The notes beneath the pieces were generated by a model. The model was not told the origin of the DNA. It saw nothing but the letters and a program-made list of their open reading frames with translations, and did no database searches. 64,000 bases of DNA, from assembly GCA_963749515.1 (NCBI GenBank), contig CAVVMR010000006.1, forward strand, positions 186,001-250,000. Direction: 5' to 3'. Both the position numbers and the translations under genes were made by a program. Shown here piece after piece: positions 17,849 through 26,270 of this stretch. This DNA is from Gaiellasilicea sp963749515 (lineage in GTDB: Bacteria > Actinomycetota > Thermoleophilia > Gaiellales > Gaiellaceae). Positions within the stretch are counted from its first letter, which is position 1; every line of letters begins with the position of its first letter.

Positions 17849-19018
17849 ATGAGTGACCGCGAACCCGATATCGAGTTCGACTTCTTCGAGGAGCCCGAGA
17901 CTCAGGAGGTTTCCGGTCGCAGCGACCGCACTCTGCGCCGGCCTCTCGGCCGCGGCGGTCGCGGACCCCGTCCGCCGCGCGGCCCGGTCCGGCCGCGTGC
18001 CGGCTTCACGCCGCTTCTGCGCCTGCTCGGCCTGATCGCGTTCGCGATCCTGATCGTCGTCCTGCTCCTGCTCTGGGCGCAGAGCTGTCAGGAAGACCAG
18101 AAGCGCGACGCCTACGGCAACTACATGCGGGACATCTCAGCCGTGGGGCGCGACTCGGAGCGCGTGGGCCGTGAGCTGAGCGACACGCTGACGACCCCGG
18201 GGATCAAGCCGGCCGACCTGCAGAAGCAGCTCAACGGCCTCGTCCGGCAGCAGGAGATCGGCACGACGCGCGCGCAGGGCTTCGATCCGCCCGGCCCGCT
18301 CCACGATGCGCACGAGGCGGCCATCGAGTCGCTCGAGTTCCGGGCAGACGGTCTTGCCGGGCTGGCCGAGGCGTTCCGGCGGACGCAGGGCTCCAAGGAC
18401 GCCGCTGCCGCGGGAGCACTTCTCGCCGCGCAGGCCGAGCGGATGGTGGCGAGCGACGTGGTCTGGGACGACCTCTTCAAGAACGCGGCGGTGGACGTGC
18501 TCCAGCAGGAGAAGGTGACCGGCGTCGAGGTGCCCGACTCGAACTTCGTGCAGACGCCCGATCTCGCGAGCACAAGGTCGATGGTGCCGATTTGGGAGCG
18601 GATCAACGGCTCCGCCGCCTCGGGCGGCGGCGGCACGACGACGGGGCTGCACGGCACGAACATCGAGTCGGTCACGGTCGTCCCCGGCGGGCAGGTGCTG
18701 TCGGCGTCGACCGAGAACACGGTGGAAGCGTCGACCGACCTGGCCTTCGCGGTTGCGGTCCTGAACTCCGGCGACAGCCAGGAGGTCAAGATCGAGGTGA
18801 CGCTGACGATCCAGCAGAGCCCCACCCCGATCGTGAAGAAGCAGACGATCGAGATCATCAACCCGGACGAGACGAAGAGAGTCGTCTTCCGCGACTTCCC
18901 GTCGGTCGACTTCGGTGAGCGCCGGATCATGCGCGTCGACGTCGACCCGGTGCCCGGCGAGACGAATACCGGCAACAACTCGGCCGAGTACCCGGTCATC
19001 TTCTCCCTCGGCGCCTGA
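17849..19018 (+). CDS. Membrane-anchored protein of unknown function with CARDB-like tail
   Basis: I do not recognise the family. The 389-residue protein has an acidic start (EPDIEFDFFEEPE), a basic Pro/Gly/Arg-rich stretch, one membrane helix at about 57-77 (LLGLIAFAILIVVLLLLWAQ), then a helical extracellular region and a C-terminal beta region (about 270-389) with the look of a CARDB/Ig-like domain (AFAVAVLNSGDSQEVKIEV, NTGNNSAEYPV). It probably faces outside. It overlaps the next gene by one base (TGATG), so the two are co-translated. A TACAGT at 17803 could be its -10 box, giving a 34-base leader. Confidence 0.75.
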   Translation: MSDREPDIEFDFFEEPETQEVSGRSDRTLRRPLGRGGRGPRPPRGPVRPRAGFTPLLRLLGLIAFAILIVVLLLLWAQSCQEDQKRDAYGNYMRDISAVGRDSERVGRELSDTLTTPGIKPADLQKQLNGLVRQQEIGTTRAQGFDPPGPLHDAHEAAIESLEFRADGLAGLAEAFRRTQGSKDAAAAGALLAAQAERMVASDVVWDDLFKNAAVDVLQQEKVTGVEVPDSNFVQTPDLASTRSMVPIWERINGSAASGGGGTTTGLHGTNIESVTVVPGGQVLSASTENTVEASTDLAFAVAVLNSGDSQEVKIEVTLTIQQSPTPIVKKQTIEIINPDETKRVVFRDFPSVDFGERRIMRVDVDPVPGETNTGNNSAEYPVIFSLGA

Positions 19019-19488
19019 TGTCGGTCGAGCTGGCTGTAGCGATCGCTGCCGCGGCGGCCGCCGCCATCGCGCTCGGAGCCTTCGCGTGGCTCTGGGTGCG
19101 CGTGCGGCGCCTGCGGGCGGCGCAGCGGGTGCTGCTCGGCGGCGGTCGCTCCGACCTCGTGGAGTTCGCGGTGTCCCTGCAAGGCCGCATCGACGATCTC
19201 CATCGCGCCGTCGACGAGATCGCCGCCGGGCTCTCGCGCGTCGACCGCCGGGTCGACGGCTCGCTCACGAACACGGCCGTCATCCGCTACGACGCCTACG
19301 CCGGCACCGGCGGCCACCAGTCGGCGTCGTTCGCGTTCCTCGACTCGAACCGCACCGGTACGGTCGTCACCGCCATCCAGGGACGCGACTACGCGCGGCT
19401 GTACGTGAAGGAGCTCGAGCGCGGCAAGGCGCCCATCGCTCTCTCACCAGAAGAGCTCGAGGCCGTCGAACGCGCAATGGCCAGATAA
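19018..19488 (+). CDS. DUF4446 family membrane protein
   Basis: A 156-residue protein with one N-terminal membrane helix (about 2-27), a coiled-coil-like segment (DLHRAVDEIAAGLSRVDRRV) and the DUF4446 core IRYDAYAGTGGHQSASFAFL ... GTVVTAIQGRDYARLYVK. The family is widespread in Firmicutes and Actinobacteria and has no established function. Coupled to the preceding membrane-protein gene by a one-base overlap. Confidence 0.88.
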   Translation: MSVELAVAIAAAAAAAIALGAFAWLWVRVRRLRAAQRVLLGGGRSDLVEFAVSLQGRIDDLHRAVDEIAAGLSRVDRRVDGSLTNTAVIRYDAYAGTGGHQSASFAFLDSNRTGTVVTAIQGRDYARLYVKELERGKAPIALSPEELEAVERAMAR

Positions 19489-19512
19489 AGCCGAAAACCG
19501 CCCTTACGCTGG

Positions 19513-19518
19513 TACTCT
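19513..19518 (+). promoter_or_regulatory. -10 box TACTCT of the HNH gene
   Basis: TACTCT is followed by 9 bases and then the TTG at 19528. No Shine-Dalgarno sequence is present, so a leaderless or nearly leaderless transcript is likely. Confidence 0.4.
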
Positions 19519-19527
19519 CCAGTTGAG

Positions 19528-20040
19528 TTGCAACAGGTTCTCGTCCTGAACGCAAGTTACGAGCCGCTCAACGTCTGTTCGGTGCGGCGTGCCCACGTGC
19601 TCGTGTGGAAGGGCAAGGCGGAGGTGATCGAGAGCCTCCCGAAGGGCCTGCGCTCCGCGACCGACACGTTCGTCTGGCCGCATGTGATCAGGCTCGTCCA
19701 GTACGTTCGCGTGCCGCGGGCGATTCAGCGGAAGATCTCGCGGCGGGCGCTCTTCGCGCGCGACGGCTGGCGTTGCGTCTACTGCGGCGCCTCGAGCGGG
19801 CGTCTGACGCTCGACCACGTCGTGCCGCGCTCGCGGGGAGGCGAGTCGATCTGGGAGAACGTCGTCACGGCCTGCGCGCCGTGCAACCTGCGCAAGGGAG
19901 ACCGTCTGCTCGAGGAATCCGGGCTCCATCTGAAGCGGCCGCCGCGGCCGCCGGCGCCGGTCCTCTTCATCCATCTCGCGACGCCCACGATTCCGCAGGT
20001 CTGGCAGCAGTACCTACCGGGCTCGGCGACCGCGGCCTAG
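19528..20040 (+). CDS. HNH endonuclease family protein
   Basis: A 170-residue protein of the common actinobacterial HNH family that starts Q-Q-V-L-V-L-N-A-S-Y-E-P-L. The zinc/HNH module lies at about 75-130: DGWRCVYCGASSG with the first Cys pair, LDHVVPRSRGG with the catalytic His, and ACAPCNLRKGD with the second Cys pair and Asn. The biological substrate is not known; these are housekeeping-type single genes and not part of an obvious restriction system here. Start TTG. The stop codon shares its last base with the next start. Confidence 0.88.
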   Translation: MQQVLVLNASYEPLNVCSVRRAHVLVWKGKAEVIESLPKGLRSATDTFVWPHVIRLVQYVRVPRAIQRKISRRALFARDGWRCVYCGASSGRLTLDHVVPRSRGGESIWENVVTACAPCNLRKGDRLLEESGLHLKRPPRPPAPVLFIHLATPTIPQVWQQYLPGSATAA

Positions 20041-20543
20041 TGGCCTTCACCTGTGACGTCTGTGGCGAGACGCACGCGGGCGAGACGCGCGACATCCGCA
20101 TGGGCCTGCCGCAGCCGATCTTCCTGCTCGACGAGGAGGAGCGCCTGAGTCGCGCCTACGTCGAGGAAGACTTCGCGGTGCTGCACGGCGGAAACGGCGA
20201 CCGTTACTTCGTGCGGGCGCTGCTCGAGCTGCCGATCGTCGACGGCGACGACGCCTACTTCGGCTACGGCGCCTGGGTCGAGGTGAGCGAGGCGGACGCC
20301 GCCGCGCTCGGAGAGCTCTGGCACGACGAGGAGGGCGAGCGGGCGGATCCCTTCGCGGGCGAGCTCGCCAACGAGCTGAGCCCGTACGCGTTCACCGAGG
20401 GCCTGCCGGTTCGGATCCGGCTCCGCGACGTTCAGCTGCTGCCGCACGTGGAGCTCGAGGACGGCGAGCACGAGCTCGTCCGCGCGCAGCGCTACGGAAT
20501 CTCGCCGCACCGCGCGCATCAGCTCGCGGCGACTGTCTCCTAG
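20040..20543 (+). CDS. DUF2199 domain protein
   Basis: A 167-residue protein opening V-A-F-T-C-D-V-C-G-E-T-H, a two-Cys motif probably binding zinc, followed by the DUF2199 pattern MGLPQPIFLLDEEE and FFVRALLELP-like text (YFVRALLELPIVDGDDAYFGYG). Function unknown. The GTG at 20040 overlaps the HNH stop (TAGTG). Its 3' end overlaps the convergent sulfurtransferase by 4 bases. Confidence 0.85.
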   Translation: MAFTCDVCGETHAGETRDIRMGLPQPIFLLDEEERLSRAYVEEDFAVLHGGNGDRYFVRALLELPIVDGDDAYFGYGAWVEVSEADAAALGELWHDEEGERADPFAGELANELSPYAFTEGLPVRIRLRDVQLLPHVELEDGEHELVRAQRYGISPHRAHQLAATVS

Positions 20544-21230
20544 CCGCGCTCCACGGGCCCGATCGCGTACCACTCGCTCCACGAGCCCGGATAGAGCCGC
20601 GCGTCCGCCCGTCCGGCGAGGTGCAGCTCGTGCAGCACGGCGCAAGCTGTCACGCCGGAGCCGCAGTAGACGACGAGCTCGTCGGCGTCGAGCAGATCCT
20701 GCGGCAGCGGCGTCTCGTCCTGGAAGAAGCGGTTCCGGGCGCCCGGGATCCGCCCTGCCACCGGGTCGATCGGCTCGACGTCGCCGCGCCAGCGCTCGGG
20801 CGCGCGGGCGTCGACGAGCGTGATCGCCGGGTCGCCGAGCCGCTCGAGCAGCTCCGGTGAGCGCGCGACGTCATCCGTTCGCGGGCGCGGCACGAACTCG
20901 GCGCGCTCGATCGACTCCTCGTCCGGGCGCAAGCGGACCGTGCCAGGCGTCGAGCCGGATCACGGCGGCGCCGTCGTGGCCGAAGTGACGCAGGAGCCAC
21001 CAGAGGCGTGCGGCCCAGCCCGTGTCCTCGTCGTAGGCGACGACGAGGGTCTCGGGGCCGATGCCCGCCAGCGATGCCCAGGCGGCGAACGCCTCGGCGG
21101 TCGGAAGCGGATGGCGGCCACCGCCGTCCGTGCCGGTGAGATCGGCCTCCGGGTCGGCGTGCGCGGCTCCGGGCACGTGACCGGCGAGATACGCGTCCCG
21201 TGGGCGGCAGTCGACGAACCGGTAGCGCAT
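20540..21230 (-). pseudogene. Two-domain thiosulfate/mercaptopyruvate sulfurtransferase, frameshifted
   Basis: Two rhodanese domains lie in different frames. The first (from ATG 21230) reads FVDCRPRDAYLAGHVPGAAH through LDAWHGPL; the second reads RPDEESIERAEFV through VDARAPERW, GARNRFF and the active-site loop VVYCGSGVTA, ending at 20540. Removing one base at about 20931-20932 (an AA in the plus strand) joins the text as WHGPLRPDEES and gives a full gene of about 229 residues. As written, the first frame stops at 20871 and lacks the catalytic Cys. It may be a true pseudogene or a one-base assembly error. Confidence 0.85.
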
Positions 21231-21236
21231 ATCCGA

Positions 21237-21242
21237 AGCCTA
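21237..21242 (-). promoter_or_regulatory. -10 box TAGGCT of the sulfurtransferase gene
   Basis: On the minus strand TAGGCT is followed by 6 bases and the ATG at 21230. It abuts the argG operator, so the two divergent promoters share the 50-base gap. Confidence 0.45.
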
Positions 21243-21246
21243 GCGG

Positions 21247-21279
21247 TGCATGAAATCCACTTTTCATGCATACTATGCA
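21247..21279 (+). promoter_or_regulatory. ARG-box-like palindromes over the argG promoter
   Basis: Two overlapping palindromes: TGCATGAAA (21247-21255) with TTTCATGCA (21262-21270), a perfect 9-bp pair with a 6-base centre, and TGCATACTATGCA (21267-21279), a perfect 6-bp pair around one base. TGCATA/TATGCA halves resemble actinobacterial ArgR boxes. The second palindrome covers the -10 region (CATACT 21269-21274) and ends 2 bases before the argG ATG, so a bound ArgR would block transcription of argG-argH. No argR gene is in the window. Confidence 0.7.
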
Positions 21280-21281
21280 AC

Positions 21282-22490
21282 ATGGCCAGGACTGCAGTAG
21301 TCGCCTTCTCGGGTGGGCTCGACACGAGCTGCATCGTCAGCTGGCTGAAAGAGGACTGGTACGGCTTCGACGAGGTGGTCGCCGTGCTCGTCGACGTCGG
21401 TCAGGAGTTCGATCTCGAAGCCTCGATCGAGCGCGGCCGGGCGGCCGGTGCGGACGATGTGGTGCTCGTCGACCGCAAGACGGCCTTCGCCGAGGAGCAG
21501 TGCATGCGCGCGATCAAGACCAACGCCCTCTACGAGGGCAAGTATCCGCTCGTCTCGGCGCTCTCGCGTCCCGTGATCGCACAGGCCGTCGCGGAGCTCG
21601 CGGCCGAGATCGGGGCCGAAGCCGTCGTGCACGGCTGCACCGGGAAGGGCAACGACCAGCTCCGCTTCGAGCTCTCCTTCAAGGCCACCGACCCGGGGCT
21701 CCATGTGATCGCACCGCTGCGCGACCGGATCTGGAGTCGAGACGAGGAGATCGAATACGCGATCGCCAAGGGGATCCCCGTCGCGGCGACGCAGGCCTCG
21801 CCGTTCTCGATCGACGAGAACCTCTTCGGACGGGCGATCGAGGCCGGAGCGCTCGAGGATCCATGGGCTGCGCCGCCGGAGGAGCCCTACGCGCTCACCG
21901 CGGATCCCGCGACGGCGCCGGAGCCGGTCGAGGTCACGATCCGCTTCCAGGCGGGCGTTCCGATCGCACTCGATGGAGAGGAGCTGCCGCTCGCCGAGCT
22001 CATCGCCCAGCTGAACGCTCTCGCCGGCCCCTACGGGATCGGCCGGATCGACATGATCGAAAACCGGGCCGTCGGGATCAAGAGCCGCGAGGTGTACGAG
22101 GCGCCCGCCGCGATCGTGCTCATCCAGGCCCACTCCGCGCTGGAGGACGTCGTGCTGACGAAGGACGAGGCGCGGATCAAGCGCGGCCTGGAGCAGCGCT
22201 GGACGGAGCTCGTCTACGAGGGACTCTGGTTCAGCCCGGCCCGGGAGGCGATCGATGCGTTCGTCGACCGGACGCAGGAGCTGATGGACGGTGACGTCCG
22301 GGTCGAGCTGCGGCCGAACGCCGCAGTGGTCACCGGCCGCCGCTCTCCGAACATGCTGTACGCCGAGACCCTTGCCTCCTACGGCACGGGTGAGACGTTC
22401 CCGCACGCGGCAGCCGAGGGGTTCATCAAGATCTCCTCGTTGGAGGTGGAGCTCGCAGCTGCCCGCGCGCGGGCGAAGACCGAGGCATGA
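21282..22490 (+). CDS. argG: Argininosuccinate synthase
   Basis: A 402-residue ArgG that joins citrulline and aspartate with ATP. The PP-loop AFSGGLDTSCIVSWLKE is at the N-terminus; GCTGKGNDQLRFELSF and the AP-L-R-D-R-I-W-S-R-D-E-E region follow; the family-specific GIGRIDMIENRAVGIKSREVY is present. The ATG at 21282 follows CATACT by 7 bases, so it is probably leaderless and under the ARG-box palindrome. It overlaps argH by 4 bases (ATGA). Complete; length normal. Confidence 0.97.
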   Translation: MARTAVVAFSGGLDTSCIVSWLKEDWYGFDEVVAVLVDVGQEFDLEASIERGRAAGADDVVLVDRKTAFAEEQCMRAIKTNALYEGKYPLVSALSRPVIAQAVAELAAEIGAEAVVHGCTGKGNDQLRFELSFKATDPGLHVIAPLRDRIWSRDEEIEYAIAKGIPVAATQASPFSIDENLFGRAIEAGALEDPWAAPPEEPYALTADPATAPEPVEVTIRFQAGVPIALDGEELPLAELIAQLNALAGPYGIGRIDMIENRAVGIKSREVYEAPAAIVLIQAHSALEDVVLTKDEARIKRGLEQRWTELVYEGLWFSPAREAIDAFVDRTQELMDGDVRVELRPNAAVVTGRRSPNMLYAETLASYGTGETFPHAAAEGFIKISSLEVELAAARARAKTEA

Positions 22491-23713
22491 CGCTCTGGGG
22501 CGGGCGCGTCGGCCGCCCGCTCGATCCGGCGGTGAGCGCGTTCCTCCGTGCGGACGACGCCGAACTCCTGCCCTACGACTGCGAGGCAACGGCCGTGCAC
22601 GCGCGGCGGCTGCACGCTGCGGGCCTGCTGGACGAGACCGAGCTCGCCGAGGCGGAGGCTCGGCTCGCTGAGATCGCTAGTGGCACGGTGCCACTAAGTC
22701 CCGAGGACGAGGACGTCCACAGCGCGATCGAGCGGCTGCTCGGCGAGGTCGGGCGGAAGATCCACGCCGGCCGATCCCGCAACGATCAGGTTGCTGCCGC
22801 ATTCCGGCTCTACGTGGCCGATGCGAGCGCCGAGGCCCGCGCTGCGATCGTCGGGCTCGCCGGGGCAGCGCTCGAACGAGCTGAGGCCGAGGCGGAAACG
22901 CCGATGCCGGGCTACACCCACCTCCAGCGCGCCCAGCCCGTGACGGTCGGCCATCACCTGCTCGCGTGGGTGGAGATGCTGGAGCGCGACCTGACTCGCT
23001 TCGCGGCGGCGGGTGAGGCGGCGTCGGCCAGCCCGCTCGGCTCCGGCGCACTTGCCGGCTCGACGCTCGACCTGCCCGCACCCGAGCGGCAGCTGCGGAA
23101 CTCCCTCGACGCCGTCGCCGACCGGGATTTCGCGCTCGACTACCTCTACGCCGCCGCGACCTGCTTCGTCCACCTCTCGCGGATCGGCGAGGAGCTCGTG
23201 CTCTGGACGACGGCCGAGTTCGGCTTTGCGTCGCTGCCGGAGGACGTGGCGACCGGCTCGTCGATGATGCCGCAGAAGCTGAACCCCGACGTCGCCGAGC
23301 TCGTCCGCGGCAAGGCGGGGACGGCGATCGGCCGGCTGACCGGCCTGCTCGCGACGGTCAAGGGGCTCCCGCTGTCGTACAACCGCGATCTCCAGGAGGA
23401 CAAGCCGCCTGTCTTCGCCGCGCGCGCCGACCTTCGTGGCGCCCTGGGTGCGCTGACCGCGCTGCTCCGCGGGCTCCGGCTCGACCGCGAGCGGCTCGCC
23501 GCCGCCGCTTCTGACCCGCTCCTGCTCGCGACCGACGCGGCGGAAGCGCTCGTGCGGCAAGGCACGCCGTTCCGCGACGCACACGAGCAGGTGGCCGGCG
23601 CCGTGCGCGACGGGACCTTCGAGCCGCCGGAGCCGGCTCCACGAGCCGCGCCGGGGCCGGGTGGCGTCCGTGAGGCGATCGCCGCCGCGCGAAGGCGTCT
23701 CGAAACCGTGTGA
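22487..23713 (+). CDS. argH: Argininosuccinate lyase
   Basis: A 408-residue fumarase/aspartase-superfamily enzyme that splits argininosuccinate to arginine and fumarate. Visible motifs: LWGGRVGRPLD at the start, IHAGRSRNDQVAAAFRL, MPGYTHLQRAQPVTVGHH, and the superfamily signature GSSMMPQKLNPD. It is about 50 residues shorter than usual ArgH, with a trimmed C-terminal domain, but all catalytic segments are there. The start overlaps argG (ATGA), so the pair is translationally coupled. Confidence 0.95.
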   Translation: MTLWGGRVGRPLDPAVSAFLRADDAELLPYDCEATAVHARRLHAAGLLDETELAEAEARLAEIASGTVPLSPEDEDVHSAIERLLGEVGRKIHAGRSRNDQVAAAFRLYVADASAEARAAIVGLAGAALERAEAEAETPMPGYTHLQRAQPVTVGHHLLAWVEMLERDLTRFAAAGEAASASPLGSGALAGSTLDLPAPERQLRNSLDAVADRDFALDYLYAAATCFVHLSRIGEELVLWTTAEFGFASLPEDVATGSSMMPQKLNPDVAELVRGKAGTAIGRLTGLLATVKGLPLSYNRDLQEDKPPVFAARADLRGALGALTALLRGLRLDRERLAAAASDPLLLATDAAEALVRQGTPFRDAHEQVAGAVRDGTFEPPEPAPRAAPGPGGVREAIAAARRRLETV

Positions 23714-23715
23714 CG

Positions 23716-23734
23716 ACGCCGCCTCCGGCGGCGT
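23716..23734 (+). terminator. GC hairpin after argH
   Basis: An 8-bp perfect stem with a 3-base loop (ACGCCGCC / GGCGGCGT) starts 3 bases after the argH stop. No T-run follows, so it may stall or stabilise the mRNA end more than terminate it. Confidence 0.45.
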
Positions 23735-23744
23735 ATCCACGGGT

Positions 23745-24440
23745 ATGAACAGACGAATCTTCCTCATCGCAGTACCACTCGTCGTCGCCCTCGGGCTCGC
23801 CGCCGTCACCCTGCCGGGGTCCGCCTCGAGCGCGGCTGCCGAGGCCGGCGGCATCACCGTCCAGGGATCGGCGTCCGTGACGTCCGCCCCCGACCGCGCC
23901 GAGCTCTCGTTCGGCGTCGAGAGCAGGGGCGCGAGCGCTCGTTCTGCACTCTCGGCCAACGCCGCCGAGATGCGGCGCGTGATCGCGGCGCTGAAGGCCG
24001 CCGGCGCGACCGATGTCAAGACGCAGTACGTGTCGCTCTCGCCGCAGTACAACGAGAAGTCCGAGGCGCAGGGCTTCGTGGCCACGAACACCGTCTCGGC
24101 GACGATCAAGGAGCTCGCCAAGGCGGGTGCCGTGATCGACGCTGCGGTCGCCGCAGGTGCGAACCAGGTCTACGGCCCGACGCTGTCGCACGGCGACCAG
24201 GACTCGCTCTACCGCCAGGCTCTCAAGGCCGCGGTCGCCAACGCGCGGGCGAACGCGCAGGTGCTCGCCTCCGCGGCGAACGTCTCGCTCGGCCGCATGA
24301 CGGCCATCGTCGAGGGCGGCGGTGCTCCGCAGCCGGTCCCGTTTGCCGCCGCCGACAAGGCGAGGGCCGAGTCGACGCCGATCGAGCCCGGCACGCAGCA
24401 GACCACCGCGACCGTGACGGTCACCTTCTCGGTTTCGTGA
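23745..24440 (+). CDS. Secreted SIMPL (DUF541) domain protein
   Basis: The 231-residue protein has a signal peptide (MNRRIFLIAVPLVVALGLAA, cleavage near residue 30) and a SIMPL/DUF541 domain: ITVQGSASVTSAPDRAELSFGVES is split here as GGITVQGSASV and RAELSFGVESRG, then VKTQYVSLSPQYN and a C-terminal TTATVTVTFSVS strand. Family members (BP26-like) form periplasmic or extracellular oligomers; their function is unclear. The ATG at 23745 was chosen for the signal peptide. A strong bidirectional hairpin follows. Confidence 0.88.
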   Translation: MNRRIFLIAVPLVVALGLAAVTLPGSASSAAAEAGGITVQGSASVTSAPDRAELSFGVESRGASARSALSANAAEMRRVIAALKAAGATDVKTQYVSLSPQYNEKSEAQGFVATNTVSATIKELAKAGAVIDAAVAAGANQVYGPTLSHGDQDSLYRQALKAAVANARANAQVLASAANVSLGRMTAIVEGGGAPQPVPFAAADKARAESTPIEPGTQQTTATVTVTFSVS

Positions 24441-24452
24441 CCTGACCGCTAC

Positions 24453-24483
24453 GGACGTGCCGGGGCCAGGACCCGGCACGTCC
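24453..24483. terminator. Bidirectional terminator hairpin between SIMPL gene and amt
   Basis: A perfect 12-bp inverted repeat (GGACGTGCCGGG / CCCGGCACGTCC) with a 7-base loop lies in the 62-base gap between two convergent genes. There is no T-run on either side, but position and strength fit a shared terminator. Confidence 0.65.
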
Positions 24484-24502
24484 GCTTCGGTCGGTCTGCG
24501 TC

Positions 24503-25915
24503 CTAGGCCGTGGGCTCCAGCGCAGTAGCCTGCGCGATCGCCGCCGGCGCCGGTGCTGCCCGCGAGGCGGCGTGCGAGACGCCCAGGTGCCCGTGTGTAT
24601 CGGTGCCGTAGCCGCCGGGAACCGGGATGTAGAACTCGGGATAGCCCCACATGCCGTGCTCGGAGACGTCCAGGCCGGCTGTCTCCACATCTTCGTCGGT
24701 GCGGATCCCGATCGTGACCTTGAAGACCCAGAGGACTCCGAACGACGCGGCGAACGTGAACGTGCCGACGGCAGCCAAGCCGAGCGCCTGCGTGCCGAGC
24801 TGGTGCAGCCCGCCGCCGTAGAAGAGGCCACCCGTGCCGGTGGCGAGCTTCTCGGAGAGCGCCGGCACTGTGAAGAAGCCCAGCGAGAGCGTGCCCCAGA
24901 CCCCAGCCATGCCGTGCGCGGCGAGCGCGCCGACCGGATCGTCGATCCCGATCCGCTCGACGAGGAGGACGCCGAAGACGACGATCACGCCCGCCCCGAG
25001 GCCGATCACGATCGCGGCCCAGGGGGCCACAAACGCGCAGGCTGCGGTGATCGCGACGAGCGCCGCAATGGCGCCGTTCAGCATCATCGAGAGGTCGGGC
25101 TTCTTGATCACGAGCCACGAGGTGATGACTGCGCCGAGCACTCCGGCTGCGGCCGCGATGTTCGTGTTCAGTGCAACGTAGGCGAAGAAGCCGACACCGC
25201 CGAAGTCGACGCTGAGCGTCGAGCCCGCGTTGAAGCCGAACCAGCCGAACCAGAGGATGATCACGCCGAGGGTCGTGAACGCCATGTTGTGGCCCGGGAT
25301 GGCGTTCGGCTTCCCGTCGTGCGCGAACTTGCCGATCCGCGGCCCCAGCAGCAGCGCTCCGGCCAGGCCGGCCAGCGCACCCTGGTAGTGGACGACGGTC
25401 GAGCCGGCGAAGTCCTGCATCCCCTTCGCGAACAGCCAGCCGTCCGGGCTCCAGATCCAGTGCGAGACGAACGAGTAGATCAGCGTGTACGCCACGCCGA
25501 ACGCGAAGTAGACCCAGAGCCGCGTCCGTTCCGCCATCGCGCCCCAGACGATCGCGAGCGAGACGGCACAGAAGACGACCTGGAACAGGTAGCCCGCGGC
25601 CGCAGGAATGGACGCGAACCAGCTGAACGGAGCCGTGCCGACCGCCAGCAGTTCGTCGACCGATGGGAAGAAGCCTGAGCCGCCCCACACCCCGTTGCCG
25701 CCGTCGCCGAAGGCGATGCCGTAGCCGACGAGGTAGTAGACGATCGACGCGATCGCGAGCACCAGGACGTTCTTTGCGGCGATGTGGCCGACGTTCTTCA
25801 TCCGCGTCAGCCCGGCCTCCAGGAAGGCGAAGCCCGCCTGCATGAACATCACGAGGATCGCGGCCAGGACGACCCAGATCGTGCTCGTGGCGATTGCCAG
25901 TTCCTTTGTCGTCAT
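24503..25915 (-). CDS. amt: Ammonium transporter
   Basis: A 470-residue Amt/MEP channel with about eleven membrane helices starting WVVLAAILVMFMQAGFAFLE. The twin pore histidines sit in GSTVVHYQGALAGLAGA and GALAAHGMAGVWGTL; SHWIWSPDGWL holds the selectivity Trp region. A cytosolic C-terminal tail (from about residue 415) includes DVSEHGMWGYPEFY, related to the conserved regulatory tail contacted by P-II, and ends in an Ala-rich extension. The ATG overlaps the glnB stop (ATGA). Third gene of glnA-glnB-amt. Confidence 0.96.
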   Translation of the reverse strand: MTTKELAIATSTIWVVLAAILVMFMQAGFAFLEAGLTRMKNVGHIAAKNVLVLAIASIVYYLVGYGIAFGDGGNGVWGGSGFFPSVDELLAVGTAPFSWFASIPAAAGYLFQVVFCAVSLAIVWGAMAERTRLWVYFAFGVAYTLIYSFVSHWIWSPDGWLFAKGMQDFAGSTVVHYQGALAGLAGALLLGPRIGKFAHDGKPNAIPGHNMAFTTLGVIILWFGWFGFNAGSTLSVDFGGVGFFAYVALNTNIAAAAGVLGAVITSWLVIKKPDLSMMLNGAIAALVAITAACAFVAPWAAIVIGLGAGVIVVFGVLLVERIGIDDPVGALAAHGMAGVWGTLSLGFFTVPALSEKLATGTGGLFYGGGLHQLGTQALGLAAVGTFTFAASFGVLWVFKVTIGIRTDEDVETAGLDVSEHGMWGYPEFYIPVPGGYGTDTHGHLGVSHAASRAAPAPAAIAQATALEPTA

Positions 25916-26262
25916 GCGACCTCGACCTCCTCGAGCTTTGCTCCTGTGCGGTTGTGGGTGACGTCGAACACGGGCGTCGTCCAGACGATCCCGTCGCCCG
26001 ACTCGTGACCGGTGCGCGCGGCGTCGACGATGGCCTCGACGACGCCGCCGGCGATCTCGTCCTTCACGACGAAGAAGAGGTACGCCTTCGGCAGGAACCT
26101 CGACTCGAAGATCCGGCCGCGGTACTCGTGTGTGATCCCACGCTGCCGGCCGTGACCGACCGCTTCGATCACGGTGACGCCGACGTGACCGGTGTGCTCC
26201 TCGACGGCATCCATCACCGTCTCCACCCGGTCGCGTACGACGATTGCCTCGACCTTCGTCAT
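25912..26262 (-). CDS. glnB: P-II family nitrogen regulatory protein
   Basis: A 116-residue P-II trimer subunit that reads ATP/ADP and 2-oxoglutarate and controls Amt and glutamine synthetase. The T-loop reads GRQRGITHEYRGRIFESRFLPK split here as GRQRGITHEYRG and RIFESRFLPK; the C-terminal signature TGHESGDGIVW is present. The residue at the modified Tyr51 position of E. coli GlnB is Phe52 here, while the nearby Tyr (Tyr47) is kept, and the GDGK lysine is Ile. Regulation by uridylylation or adenylylation at the classic site is therefore unlikely. GGAGG (26267-26271) overlaps the glnA stop and gives a 4-base spacing to ATG. Confidence 0.94.
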   Translation of the reverse strand: MTKVEAIVVRDRVETVMDAVEEHTGHVGVTVIEAVGHGRQRGITHEYRGRIFESRFLPKAYLFFVVKDEIAGGVVEAIVDAARTGHESGDGIVWTTPVFDVTHNRTGAKLEEVEVA

Positions 26263-26270
26263 GAAGCCTC

